From assembly GCA_964555845.1 (NCBI GenBank), contig CAZKUA010000001.1:62001-126000 (forward strand): DNA of 64,000 nt, read 5' to 3'. Below are positions 33,134 through 44,797 of this stretch, piece by piece. The notes under the pieces are model-generated. The model did no database searches. It was not told where the DNA came from and worked only from the letters and a program-made list of their open reading frames with translations. The DNA comes from JALNXF01 sp964555845 (GTDB lineage: Bacteria > Patescibacteriota > Gracilibacteria > BD1-5 > UBA2023). Made by a program: the position numbers and the translations under genes. Positions within the stretch are counted from its first letter, which is position 1. Each line of letters opens with the position of its first letter.

Positions 33134-33163
33134 AAATTATAGCTAATTAATTAGCTATAATTT
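33134..33163. promoter_or_regulatory. Perfect 30-base palindrome immediately upstream of sufC
   Basis: The sequence from AAATTATAGCTAATT through AATTAGCTATAATTT reads the same on both strands, with no mismatch over 30 bases. It ends three bases before the sufC ATG and 30 bases after the preceding surface-protein stop. It could be an operator for a dimeric repressor, a hairpin over the translation start, or a terminator (TTTTT follows on the minus strand). Confidence 0.7.
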
Positions 33164-33193
33164 ATTTATTTTTGGTGGAAAAGCAAATTGGAA

Positions 33194-36100
33194 TTAAAAG
33201 CCTTTTGGAGGATTAGTTTGGAGTACTGAATTATAAATAATGATAAATGGCTCTTCGTATAAAAGATTATATTTTTTAGTTAGGTTAATATCATTCCATC
33301 AATCATTTTCACGTCTTATATAATTTAGGTCATATGCCATAGCCATATCATAACTATCAGTTTTTGCTCATCCTGGAAGAGTATAATTATTTGAAGATCA
33401 TTTTATGGCTCATCCAATTGTATTACGAGTAAATAAACTTCATTTCAAAACCAATTGCTTCTGTAAAATATTAGTTCTATCCATAGAATCTTTATAATTT
33501 TCTATTCTATCCTCTCAAGACTTAAATCCGCTACTAATAAATCATCCATCAGCATAAATTACAGCATTTATATAATATACATTATTATTCACATATACAT
33601 TTCATATATCACTTTTTGCTTGACTATCTCTTAGCGCAATAATTCAAACTCTTTTTCAAGAAGTATTTACATTTGCATTAATTAAAACATTACAATTTCT
33701 GGTAATATAAGTAATATCACTTGTAATAGAAGGAAGTGTAAAATCTTTATTAGATGAATCACACATTTTATAATAAACTCAGTTATTCAATTTTCAAGAA
33801 ACAGCTCATTTAATCAAGCTACTTGCTTTAATTTTTATTTTTGTACGAGAATCAAGTTTAGATAAATCACTGAATTTACCCTTTCAAGTAACAAGTCATT
33901 GTTTTCAAGTTCATTGAGCAGTTCATACAATACGAACTCAAGCCAGAGCTTCTTTTGGATTATTTATTCAAATCGGTTGAATTGATGACGGATCTTCATC
34001 TGGAGTAAGTAAATATGAAACAGTTTTTCAATCTATACCATAACTAATATAAGGGCTTGTCTTTACTCATGGCTTCATATTGTATCACCCGTCAGTATTT
34101 GGTTCTAATTTAAAATCCATTTGTGGACTGCTATTTACTCATGAAAAATTATTTCTATCTTTTATTGAATGTTCTGAAACTGCCGAAATTAATTTATCCT
34201 TATAATTTTCCACTGTATATCAAGTGAAAATTGAACTTGTAGCTTTTTTAGTTAAATTAATAGAAACTTTATTGTAAGAATTTAGTTTTAAAATTCAATT
34301 TGTAGGACTCAATACACTCATATTTCAAATCCAAGGTTTTTTAAAATAATTAGCAGAGTTTTGTCAGATAATATAAGTAGATGCTGCTCATATATCATTA
34401 TAATCATCATCCCAATTATTTAATTTTACTCAAAATGATTCATTAAAAGTACCTGGCGCAATAGATCTAAAATTAAATAATCATTTTCAGACATTATCTG
34501 TTTTTGGTTGATTTAAAGATATGTTATAGGCTAAATCTCAAGTTGGATTTTGATAATCTATCATATTAGTCTTTATCAAATCAGCTCAATTATAATATAT
34601 AGTGTCCATTGTTTTGTCATAAATTGGATTATTATATTTATCTCTAAGATTTATACTATATTGATATTCACTTCATGGATAATATGTACCCTTTAGAGCC
34701 GTATTAGTTAATTGCACAGTAGATGTAAATTCATTTGGATTATTTGGAATTATTTTAAATGATTTTGCATAATTTGATATATTTCAAGCCTGATCTTTTA
34801 ATTGAAATGATATAGCTCAATTACCTGATTTTGAAAAATCATATACAAAATTAACGCCATAAGGTGAATTTACACTAGATATTTTAGGAGTAGTAGCTTT
34901 AATATTATTAATATTAAAGCTATAATTAATTTTTTGTGAACATAAACCTGGGGCATAATCAGATAAATCAACTGAAAGATTCATCTTATCATTTGCTTTT
35001 ATAGATGTAGTTTTTCATCAAATAGTAAAATCTGCCAAAGTTGGCAATGTTTTATCTATATGATTTATTTCATATTTAAATCAGTTTGTCTTATTTCAAG
35101 CATTATCTATAACATACAAAACTCATTTTTTTCAATTATCACTATTTAAACTAAATTTTATTTTTTGGCTTGCAGCACATCAGCTTAGGTCATCCCACTT
35201 ACAAGTAGCACTTAGTATTATATTTTTATTAGTACAATTTAAATTAAAATCAGATGTAGCATCATTAACAGAATATATGGTCATAGGATTAGGATTAGCA
35301 GAGAGTTTGATTGTATAATAAGCCCCCGTAACCGCTCCATATTCATCTGTATATGGTATAGTTAGGTTAAATTCTTCAAAATAAGAATTAGTTTTATTAT
35401 TAAATTGTAGAGTAAAACTATACTTTCAAGCTCAATCTCAGCTTATATTTCAAGTAGGATAATTAATTATTTTATCTAAATTATTAGTTGGTTGAATTTT
35501 TATAGGCAAAGAAATGGGATTTCAAGAAATATCTTTTAAATATATATTGTATTGCAGTGTACTTCATGGAGTAGTAGGAGGAATTGTAGATTTTGCAAAA
35601 TATTTTAACGCCCTATCTTGCATAGATACAATATCTGATTGAGCTAAATTAGCTTCTCCAGGAACTACAGAAATATAAGGAGAACTTTTTGAAATATCAT
35701 TAGGATATCAATCAGATATTTTTGCCTTTATATAATTATTTCATGTATTATTAAATCTAAATCATTCTTTAATTTTCCACTCTATATAATTACTAGTTTG
35801 TTTTAATATTGTAACATTTGTATTAGAAGGAGCTACAACATCCTTAAATTCCATATTTACTCATTCAAATGGTGTTATAGCCTGCAAAACATAAGAAATA
35901 GAATTATTACATCAAGTCGGAAAATAATCTCTAAATGTAGCATTTATATAAATAGGCGAAGAACTTAATCAAACTTTATAATTATTTCAACTTAATGCCC
36001 AATTGGTTACATCAGGAGAATCAATCTCTCAGAGAGTTGTATTTTTTAATAATCACCCAAAAAGCATGGTGAAAGAACTTGAAGAAGTAGCATTAAATGA

Positions 36101-36637
36101 GGTTAAATTAGCAGGATTACAATCACTATCTATACAAACTCTTGGAACTTGAATTTTAGTATAATTACTATAATAATCTAATAAAGCTCTTCAGTCATTA
36201 AATTTTTTATAATCTCAAAGATTATAATCTCAATTATTATTTTTTGGTCAATCTATAAGATATATATCAGCACTTGATGTTAATAAACTATACAAAGTCA
36301 TAGTTTTGTCATAAAGACTATCACAACTTAAAGCTCACCCGGAAAATACTTGAGGATTTTTACAATAATCATTTAAAATAATATCTCTATTTGAATTATT
36401 AATATCATTTTTTATATAGTCAAAAACACTATAGCTTATTTTTGTAAAATTACCTAAAGTAGTATAGCTTTGATCCGCACTATCTCTTGGATGCCAAGCT
36501 GTGGATACAGAGAAACAATTACTATTATCACACTCATATTCTACTGGCAAAGTTCATTGTCTACAAGCATTATATGCAAATATATTATCAAAAATAAATA
36601 AAAATGATAACAAAAGTAATATTTTAAATATTTTCAT
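33194..36637 (-). CDS. Large secreted protein with beta-sandwich (Ig/cadherin-like) regions
   Basis: A 1147-residue protein with a clear signal peptide (MKIFKILLLLSFLFIFDNIFA). The rest is rich in Asn, Ser, Thr, Tyr and aromatic residues, with repeated stretches of the form 'D-x-x-G-N-x-x-x-x-x-x-I' (for example KDISGNPISLPIKI, DNAGNKTNGFKYEI and KDQAGNISNYAKSF) that are typical of Ig-like or cadherin-like domains in bacterial surface proteins. I count at least four such elements. Cysteine pairs occur in the N-terminal region. No catalytic motif is seen. It is the last of three secreted-protein genes transcribed in a row, so it is likely a surface or adhesion protein. The C-terminus lacks a clear membrane anchor. 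Confidence 0.75.
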
Positions 36638-36662
36638 AATTTAGAGAGATAAGTAATAAAAT

Positions 36663-37307
36663 CTATTCATAAGTAGTCTCAGGATCTCAAGTAGGAGGAG
36701 TAGTATCAGTCTGAACTATAGTACAAGAAGTTGTGTTATATGTAAAATTATTTGAATGTCTTCAAGATGGACCGCCGTATTCTCAAACATAATTTTGAAT
36801 CCAAGATCATGCTGGACATGTTTTTGGTTTTAAAGATGCATCTACATAATACACTCAAATAAAAGATTCTGAAGAAGGATCATATAAATTAGAATATTGA
36901 GATCATACAAAATTAGTAGTCTTATAACATATTTTTCAATCTAGTCCTATTCATGTGTAACTACCATAATTAGATAAAGTTAATCAAACAGGACATTGAT
37001 ATTCTTGGGGCAATTGTTCTAGATCACAAATTGGTCATTCAGCACATCAGATTCTAACGCTATAATAAGCCACTTGAGTTGCAGTAGTTCAATTACATGT
37101 TCTTCGTGAATTTATCCAAGGAGTACAACTAGCAGGATTAATAGTACATGGTTGACTTGATACATCTTGAATACAAATAAAATCTGGATTAGCTTCAGCT
37201 GAATTTATTACTGATAAATTTACGTCATTTTTATTTACTAGAAAAAAAACTGAAAGTATAGATAGAAATATGAATCCTCATATTATATAATTAATTTTTT
37301 TGTTCAT
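36663..37307 (-). CDS. Cysteine-rich secreted protein
   Basis: A 214-residue protein. The N-terminus is a signal peptide or anchor (MNKKINYIIGGFIFLSILSV). The mature part has about ten cysteines in pairs, such as FICIQDVSSQPCTINPASC, RRTC, VRICGAD, CDLEQ, QEYQCP, KICYKTT, PKTCPAG and TTSCTIVQ. The spacing would suit disulfide-linked small repeats, and the RRTC with aromatic residues recalls thrombospondin type 1 repeats, but I am not sure of that. The tail is rich in Thr and Pro (DTTPPTGDPETTYE). It precedes the 1147-residue protein by 25 bases, and the two are probably exported together. Confidence 0.7.
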
Positions 37308-37391
37308 AAATGTATAAAATTAAGTATTAAATTTCTTTTAAATTTTTAAAAGCAAGTATATTAAATCATATTAAAATAATATTGTCAAGTA

Positions 37392-38933
37392 TTAATCTTT
37401 TATTGAATAGAAAGGCAGTTCCACAAGTCAATCTTCGTTAATTACTTTAGATCAAATATTGTCCCAAGTTCATTTTCTTCTGTCTAAAACCCACCAAGCT
37501 GGCCATCTTAACATATTATTTTCTGTTAAATATTTAAAATCTATAGGATATCCTCATTTTTGTTTACTCACTTCAACTAGTTTCTTCATATCCTCTTTGG
37601 TAATTGGTTCATATATTTTATCATAATTTTCATATAATTCCTTCATATGATAAATTTGATTAGTTAAAATTATGGGATTAGATTTTTTTACAAAAACCTC
37701 ATTTTCATTTTCGTCAAAGAATTGAATATATGGCATTCAAAAAGTTTTCATAATGTTACCAACATAGCCATAAACTGGGTTAAAAGTATCTACATTCATA
37801 AGATTATCAATCTTACTCCATTTATTAAATTCATAAAGATAAACTGTTAATTTATTTCATTCAAATTTTTTGTCATTCAAATAATATAATCAATTAACTG
37901 GAACTTTATAAGTAGATTGTGTGGTTTTAAAAATATAGTATCAATCCTTTGCACTATCTTTAGAAATAGTTTCAGTTTTATTTGCTTTGTTTAAAGTAAA
38001 ATCACGAATTTCTATATATGAATTAGCTAGGTAGTACATATTAAGGCTTGATGATATAAATCAATCTGAATAACCAAGCATTGATGCTTTAAATCTTAAA
38101 TGTGAAAATGGATAAGCCTTAAATTTTATTTCATATTCTCAAGCTGAATTTGTTTCTATTGTATTTCATGAAATATTTAGAAGTTCTATTTTTGCTCAAG
38201 CGATTGGCTTAGAATCACCATCTGTAACTTTTCATTTAAATATTACATCTATATTTTTTGAACAAGTTTGTGGAAAAGTTTTACAATTAGATTCTCTTGA
38301 GGCATTAGCTTTTGCATAATCTCAATTTAAATCATATAAGTACGATAAAAGTTCTGCATCATAAATAGATAATCTAGGTCTCTTAAGAAAATCTTTCATA
38401 AGATCATACATATTTAATTGCATTGTAAAAATTGCATTTATCATATTAGTAGAAGGATGTCTAAGCTCTTCTCAAAAACTAATTTTAGATCAGGGCTTTT
38501 GACTATCTCAAGTTCTATAAATTGATTTACTTTTATATGCATTAAATACATCTAAAATTGCTTCATTTTTAGCTTCTTTTTTTCCTAATATTGGATCATT
38601 TTTAATAAATTCCTGTCTAAACATTGAAGCAGTTTCTATACTTCAAGTTCATTTTTTTGTTAAAATAACAAAATCTTCTGTCATTAAATTTATATTCATT
38701 CAAGTTCAGGTTTTTATTTTTGAAAGAAATTCGCCTAAAGTCTTATAATCATCTGGATTAACTTCTTTTGTATTAAAATTAATTTCATCTTGAGGATTGC
38801 TTACAACATAATCATTTTGTTTTGTAATATCTTGTTTAACAGAAGTTGATTTTTTTGACGATTTTAAATAAACAAATCATCAAAAAGAAAGTAAAATAAT
38901 TAAAAAAACTACTATTAATTTACTATTTTTCAT
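37392..38933 (-). CDS. Secreted protein with carboxypeptidase-regulatory-like domain
   Basis: A 513-residue protein with an N-terminal anchor (MKNSKLIVVFLIILLSF). A Lys/Ser-rich linker follows. Around residues 220-260 is a beta-sandwich of the carboxypeptidase regulatory-like type (VTDGDSKPIAGAKIELLNIS, then NTIETNSAGEYEIKF). The C-terminal third contains a conserved-looking segment NGLYYLNDKKFEGNKLTVYL and FNPVYGYVGNIMKTFG. These domains bind to or shape larger extracellular proteins in secreted peptidases and adhesins. I do not identify an enzyme active site. It starts the three-gene secreted-protein group, followed after 84 bases by the cysteine-rich protein. Confidence 0.72.
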
Positions 38934-39086
38934 AAAAATATATTTTTAGAAAATAAAAAAGTACTTAACTTTTATTTAACTCTAATAATATCCTTTTTTT
39001 AAAAAAATCAAAATATAATTAAAAAATAGTTTTTGAAATTTTGGATTTTTGAATATATTAAATCTATTAATTTCTAAATATATCAT

Positions 39087-40091
39087 ATGAATTCATTTAG
39101 TCAAAATATATGAGACATTATAATTTATTTAATAGTTTTTGCATTTATTGGATTTTTCATCTGGAGAAAGCCAAATTATAGAAAAGATATTTTCCTTATC
39201 TTAAATAATCTAAAAACTGTTTATCTAAATTTTGTACATTGGAATATTTCAAAGGTTATAATTAGACTTTATTCTTTTGTAACTTGATTAATAATCTCAT
39301 CGCCATTTTTAGCTTTAGCTATATATTTGATTTTTAAATTAAGTAAAGTTTTTAATAAAGAATCTCTGAGTTTATTTATTTCAACTGGAGATATTGATAG
39401 TAATTTACTTCTTGCGTTTTTAGGAAATATCTGGTCAGTTATTTTCTTGATTTTTATTTTAGTTTTGATTGTGAGTTTCTTTGCTTTTACCTTTATGTAT
39501 GGAGATTTTTTGATACAAAATATTTATAAATGATACCTTGAAAAAACTAAAATCCCCTATTCTAAAAATCTATATTTTTCTTGGAAACATATATCTAAAT
39601 ATCTATGAGTTCTAGTATGGAATTCTCTTTATTTAGCCATTCCAATGCTTATATTATTTGCAGGAATTTTAGTTCTAGTAATTCTTTATAAATACAAGAT
39701 AATCACAAATGATCCTTCTAATCCAAATATGATACTTTGAGGAATAAGTCTATTGTATTTTATATGAGTTTCGGTTTATTTTGTATATTTATTTATAAGA
39801 TTATCCTTCTCTTATATAGGCCTAATATATACAGATAATATAGTCCTTCCAGCTAAATTTTACGTAGAAAAAAGTTTTACTCTGACTAAATGAAATATAT
39901 TTAAAATAATTTCTTTATGAATCCCATTTTTGGCCCTGTATTCATTTATATCTCTCATTGTTGATATACTATGATTGAGTAATAATATTTTTGTTTATAT
40001 TCTATTGTTTTTGACAATATCGTCTATTTCTTATATGGTTTTGATTTCTATTTATGCGATTTTGGAGGGAAAAAAGGTTAAGAAAATTTAA
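39087..40091 (+). CDS. Polytopic membrane protein, 334 residues
   Basis: The protein has about six to seven hydrophobic helices, beginning with IIIYLIVFAFIGFFIWRK and continuing FVTGLIISSPFLALAIYLIF, AFLGNIWSVIFLIFILVLIV and others. The loops are short and basic. The C-terminus is EGKKVKKI. Lengths of loops and the regular hydrophobic spacing suggest a carrier-like or anchor protein, but I recognise no family signature. It is alone on the + strand after the secreted-protein group and is followed by the duplicated segment 40091-40150. Several conserved-looking glycines are TGA-encoded, for example before YLEKTKIPYS. Confidence 0.65.
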
Positions 40092-40150
40092 GAGTATAGT
40101 TTATTTTAAGGTAAATTATGATAATTGAGTTTGAAAAAGATTTGATTTTA
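40091..40150 (+). repeat. Direct repeat A, copy of the sequence in front of rfaE2
   Basis: The segment AGAGTATAGT...ATGATAATT resembles 41539-41598 over about 60 bases at roughly three quarters identity, with a conserved ATG at the same distance (27 bases). In copy A the frame after the ATG reads MIIEFEKDLILF and then TAA; in copy B it continues as the RfaE2 N-terminus MIINSEKELI. It looks like a 5' remnant or duplication. Confidence 0.75.
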
Positions 40151-40207
40151 TTTTAAATTTTGTATAATATACTGGATGATTTATATATTTTAATTAAATT
40201 ATAAACT

Positions 40208-41497
40208 ATGGTGGATAAATACAATATATTAGAAATATTAAATAAATATAATTTTTGGAATAAAAAAGTAGAAAATCTTTGATATGTTAGAAAAACATAT
40301 TTAGATAAAATAGAATCTTCAATTTGAACTAATGATTTAATTAAGGTCCTTATCTGACAAAGGCGTGTTTGAAAAAGTTATATACTTAAGCAATTTATAA
40401 ATAGTCTAATTCAAGAAAAAAAAATTAATCCAAAAAATATTTTATATATAAATCTTGAGTATGAGGATTTTTCCTTTATTAAAACTAAAGATGATTTAAA
40501 TACAGTTTTAAATTTATATATAAAAGAAAATAAAATAAACTCAAAATTTTTTATTTTTATTGATGAAATTCAAGAAATTGCAGGCTGGGAGAAATTTATT
40601 AATTCTATTAGAGCAGATCATACTATCGAAGTAGAAATTTATATTACTTGAAGTAACTCTTCCCTTCTATCAAGCGAATTATCAACATATTTATCATGAA
40701 GATATATCACATTTAATATTTTTCCATTTTCATTTGAAGAATACCTTAATTTCAAAAACTTAACTAAAAACAAACAAAATTTTATAGATTATATTAATTT
40801 CTCTTGAATTCCAGAAGTTTATAATTTACCAAATAAGGAACTTCAAAGAAATTTTATAAGTAGTCTTAAAGATACCATAATCCTGAAAGATCTTGTTAAA
40901 AGATATTCAATTAAAGAAGTTGATTTACTTGAAAAAATCTTTTATTTTTTAAGTAGTAATATATGAAATCTTTTTTCTATTAATGCAATTTCTAGAAAAT
41001 TAAAATCAGAATGAATAAATATATCTCCCACTACTTTATCAAATTATTTAAGATATTTACAAAATATTTTAGTTTTTTATTGAGTAGATAGATATGATTT
41101 AAAATGAAAAAGAATACTTGAATGAGAAAAAAAATATTATTTAAATGATTTATGATTTATTAATTTCCTTTTTTCATCGTTTGACGATTATGCTTGAAAA
41201 AAACTTGAAAACTATATATTCAACTATCTAAATAGTAACTGATATACGGTGTACACTGGAAATTTATGAAATCTAGAAATAGACTTTGTCGCTGAAAAAA
41301 ATAATGAAAAAATTTATATTCAAGCCTCTTATTTATTATCAAGTAAAGAGGTTATAGACAGAGAATATTGAAATCTAAAACTTATAAAAGATAGTTTTCC
41401 GAAATATGTAATAAGTATGGATGATATACTATTTCCAGTTGATGATCATGGTATAAAACACTTGCAGGTTTGGGATATAGATGAAATTAATTTTTAG
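40208..41497 (+). CDS. AAA_14/DUF4143 ATPase
   Basis: A 429-residue protein. Walker A is IGQRRVGKSYILKQ near residue 50, Walker B FIFIDEIQEIAGWEKFINS, then a sensor-like ITGSNSSLLSSELSTYLSG and IFPFSFEEYLNF. The C-terminal part matches DUF4143, with KYYLNDLGFINFLF, LENYIFNYL and EIDFVAEKNNEKIYIQASY, which includes a PD-(D/E)xK-like strand pair. Such ATPases are laterally mobile, very common in archaea and bacteria, and have no settled role. The gene lies between two copies of a ~60-base sequence that normally precedes rfaE2, as if inserted there. It has TGA-encoded glycines, so it is adapted to the local code. Confidence 0.88.
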
Positions 41498-41538
41498 AGA
41501 AAAAAGTGGGATTTGAAGTGAAGGAAAAGAATTATATG

Positions 41539-41598
41539 AGAGTATAGTATATTATAAAATAAAATATGATAATTAATTCAGAGAAAGAGCTAATTCAG
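41539..41598 (+). repeat. Direct repeat B, upstream and start of rfaE2
   Basis: Second copy of the element at 40091, in the same orientation. It contains the ATG of rfaE2 at 41566 and the first codons. The two copies flank the AAA_14 ATPase gene. Confidence 0.75.
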
Positions 41599-42039
41599 GA
41601 GGTAGTTAAACTGAAATCACAATGAAAGAAAATCATCACAACAAATGGATGTTTTGATATTATTCATCCCGGTCATATCGAGACTTTTCGCCAAGCAAAA
41701 AATATGTGAGATATATTAATAGTTCTGGTAAATAGTGATGCTAATCCTTATTTCCAGACAAAACCTGGTCGTCCAATAAATGATGAAGTTTCGCGAAAGA
41801 TAATGCTTGATGCTATAAAATATATAGATTTTGTCTATCCATTTCCCGAACAAACTCCAGTTTCTCTTCTTGAAAAAATTCAACCAGCAATTCATGTAAA
41901 AGGCTGAGATTATATCAAGGAAAATCTTCCAGAATATGCGGTTATAAAGCAATATTGAGGTGATATAGAGATTATTCCAACTGTTTGAGAATATTCGACG
42001 ACTGGAATTATTGAGAGGATTATGAAAGTTTATGGGTAA
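41566..42039 (+). CDS. rfaE2: RfaE2-like heptose-1-phosphate adenylyltransferase
   Basis: A 157-residue nucleotidyltransferase of the RfaE2 (HldE C-terminal domain) type. The cytidylyltransferase signature is TNGCFDIIHPGHIETFRQA with the HxGH motif. Later motifs are LVNSDANPYF, GRPINDEVSRK, VKGGDYIKENL and PTVGEYSTTGII. The enzyme attaches ADP to beta-D-glycero-D-manno-heptose 1-phosphate in the ADP-heptose pathway. No kinase domain is fused here, and an HddA-type kinase for the alternative GDP pathway lies in the glycan operon. The FkbM methyltransferase gene overlaps its end by 8 bases if its first ATG is used. It directly follows repeat B. Confidence 0.88.
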
Positions 42040-42850
42040 TAATTTATTTTTAACTAATTTTAATATGATAATTATTCAAATTATAAAAGAAGCTCAATTA
42101 CATAAAATACCAAATTTAATTAAATTTATTTTTGCATGTTTTAAAAATATTTTTCTTATTTTAAGAGATAGAACTATTTTAACTCTCCCATTTAAATATC
42201 CTCTAAAAATTAATACAATCTTTGGATATAAAAAAATATTTAACTATTACGAAATACCTTTTTATACTTACAATTATTCTTTTTTATTAAATTTGATTCC
42301 AGAAAACTCATTATTATTAGATATATGAGCTCATTTTTGAGAAGTAAGTTATAGATTTTTAAAGGGAAATAAATGAAGGGCCCTAATATTTGAGCCTAAT
42401 CCTAGAAATCTAGTAATAATCCAAGATTTATTTGTTAAAGAAAATCTATCAAATTATAAAATATTTCCTACTGCATTATGAAATAAAAATGAAGAAATAA
42501 GTCTAAATCTTAATAATCCTCTTTCTTACGAAGGTAGTCTAGTATATAATTTTAAAAACAAAAAAGTTGTTTCAGTAAATGTATCATTATTAGATGATAT
42601 AAATATTGAAGAATTTAATGATTTTGAAACAATTTTTTTAAAAATAGATGTAGAATGATTTGAAATAAATGCTTTAAAATGAATGGAAAAAACTATCAGA
42701 AAATTATTTAATGAAAAGAAGAATATTCTATTTTTTATAGAAATAAAAGATATAAACAATTTAAATGAAGTGAAAGATTTTTTTTGAAAAATAAAAATAA
42801 ATTTTTGATTTGAGAAAGTTACGAGCGAAGATTATTTGTTTACTTTATAA
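42032..42850 (+). CDS. FkbM-family methyltransferase
   Basis: A 272-residue protein from the first ATG at 42032; a second in-frame ATG at 42065 would shorten it by 11 residues and leave no overlap with rfaE2. SAM-binding motif I is LLLDIGAHFGEVSYRF, motif II region ALIFEPNPRN, and the FkbM-typical late motif is FLKIDVEGFEINALKGME. FkbM enzymes O-methylate sugars or peptides. It sits between rfaE2 and another methyltransferase, so it likely decorates a surface glycan. The N-terminal 85 residues are hydrophobic and helical, which is not typical of the core domain. Confidence 0.88.
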
Positions 42851-42893
42851 AACAAATAAATAAATTATCTTATTTAATAAATAAAAATGAAAA

Positions 42894-43799
42894 ATGAATA
42901 ATTGTTTTATATGTAATTGAAAATCTAATTATTATCTTACATCAAATGATATATGGTATCACACAATCAAAAAAGATTACAATGTTTATAAATGTAATAA
43001 ATGTTGAGTTGAAACAATTTATCCAATGCCAGATTATGAAGAGATTCTTAGTTTCTATCCAAAAGATATTTATCATTCATTTAATACAGACAAATTAAAT
43101 GAAACGATTTTTGATAAAATAATTAAATTATGATTTAAAAATAAAATGATTTGAAGAATTTTAAATAGATGGAAAATGTGAATTCCTTTTACTATTAATG
43201 GAACGACATTTTTAGATATATGATGTTGAGATTGAAATATGTTAAAATTAATGAATAAATATTGATGGAAAAGTTATTGATTTGAACTATGAGATAAAAA
43301 TTTTTTAAATAACATATTTTATGATAACCAAATAAATAATGTTGACTTTTGAAATCTAAAATTTGATTTTATTAGAATTTCTCATGTTTTTGAACATTTA
43401 CCAAATCCATTGGAATTTCTAGAAAAACTTAAATCAATCTCTAATAAAGATACTATTATAGATATAATGCTACCAAATACCAAAAGCTTTAGTGCTAATA
43501 TTTTTTGAAAATATTGGTGTGGTAGAGATATTCCTAGACATCTTATAAATTATAATATAGAAAACCTTTCTTTGTTTTTAGAAAATAATTGATTTAAAAT
43601 ATTAAATAAAAGATTTTTGCTTTCCTATTGAGTACAGTGAAGTTTACTTTATTATGTAAAATTCAAAATGAAAAATAATTTTCTATACAAATTATTTGAT
43701 AGTAAACTATTTAAAATAGTATTTATATCTTTAGATTTATTACTTATCTTATTTCATTATTGAGATCAAATATGATTTAGAGTTAAAATTAAAGTTTAA
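42894..43799 (+). CDS. SAM methyltransferase with N-terminal zinc-finger-like motif
   Basis: A 301-residue class I methyltransferase. The N-terminus has CFICNGKSN and later YKCNKCGVET, two CxxC pairs that would bind zinc, as in the methyltransferases of NovP/cgt-type sugar methylation gene sets. Motif I is FLDIGCGDGNML, and the catalytic-region HVFEHLPNPLEFLEKLKS follows. The C-terminus has a hydrophobic stretch (LFKIVFISLDLLLILFHY) that may anchor it. It ends three bases before the convergent GT9 gene, the last gene of the large glycan operon. The acceptor is probably a nucleotide-sugar or glycan. Confidence 0.88.
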
Positions 43800-43802
43800 A
43801 TT

Positions 43803-44753
43803 TTAATAAACACATAAATAATATCTATCAATTAAATTTATTATATCTTTTGCATTTATAGAATTTAAACATTCTAATTCTCTCTTTGTTCATTTAAATT
43901 TACAATTCCATGATTCACAAGGTTTACAATTTTTGTAATGATAAAGTCTTAGGTTAAAAGAATCAATATTATCAACTGGTGCTTCCCAAATAAATCTACT
44001 TACTGTATGAAAATTAATATTTTTTTTATTAACTAAATTTGCTATCCACATAATTCATCAATTACCACAAATATTAAATTTTGAATTACTTAAAATATTT
44101 ACTAAATCATAAAAATCTAAATTTCAAATTAAATCAAAATATTTTATATTCTCATTATCATAAATATCTTTAAGCCATTTTTCTCTATCTCATCAAATCA
44201 AGACAATATCATATCATTTTTCAGTTAAATAATGTCATAAATTTAACCATTCTTGACTATTCATACTTCTATTAATAAAGCTTCAATAGAGAACAATAAA
44301 ATTATTTCAAATATATCTGTATTTATTATTTAACTTTTTAAAATCAAAAATATTCCATAAATAAAAAGGTTTTCAAGAAATTCAAAGCTCACTTTTAATC
44401 ATATCATCTTTTCAATTTATAGAATTTAGATTATATTCTCTTTTTTTTCACAATAAAAATGATAAAAATATAGTTTTAAGAGTAGAAACTCATCATATTA
44501 CAACTAAATCAAATTTTTTGAAATATTTCATTAAAATAAATAAAAAACCATTAAAATCAAAAGAAGTAATTATTATTTCATCTATTAATCATTTATCTTT
44601 TAAGATATTTAAATAATTAATGTACATTTGATTAAAATTACCAGTATATAACCAGTATATTTTATTTTTTTCTAATCTTAATTGAGTTAATTTTGGAATA
44701 GATGAGATTATGTCTCATAATCACGATCATTTGATATATAAAATATTTTTCAT
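43803..44753 (-). CDS. GT9 (heptosyltransferase-like) glycosyltransferase
   Basis: A 316-residue protein of the GT9 family. The start MKNILYIKGSGLGDIISSIP is the typical GxGxxD N-terminal motif. The C-terminal half contains YDIVLIGGDREKGL, NICGNGGIMGIANLVNKKNI and a Cys-rich end, YKNCKPCESGNCKFKGTKRE. GT9 enzymes transfer L-glycero-D-manno-heptose from ADP-heptose in Gram-negative lipopolysaccharide cores. Here the acceptor would be a surface polymer, since nothing indicates an outer membrane. It is the last gene of the 17-gene operon. TGA encodes almost all motif glycines. Confidence 0.85.
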
Positions 44754-44797
44754 TTTAAATTTAAAATTATAAACTATTATTTTAAATTATCTTATTT

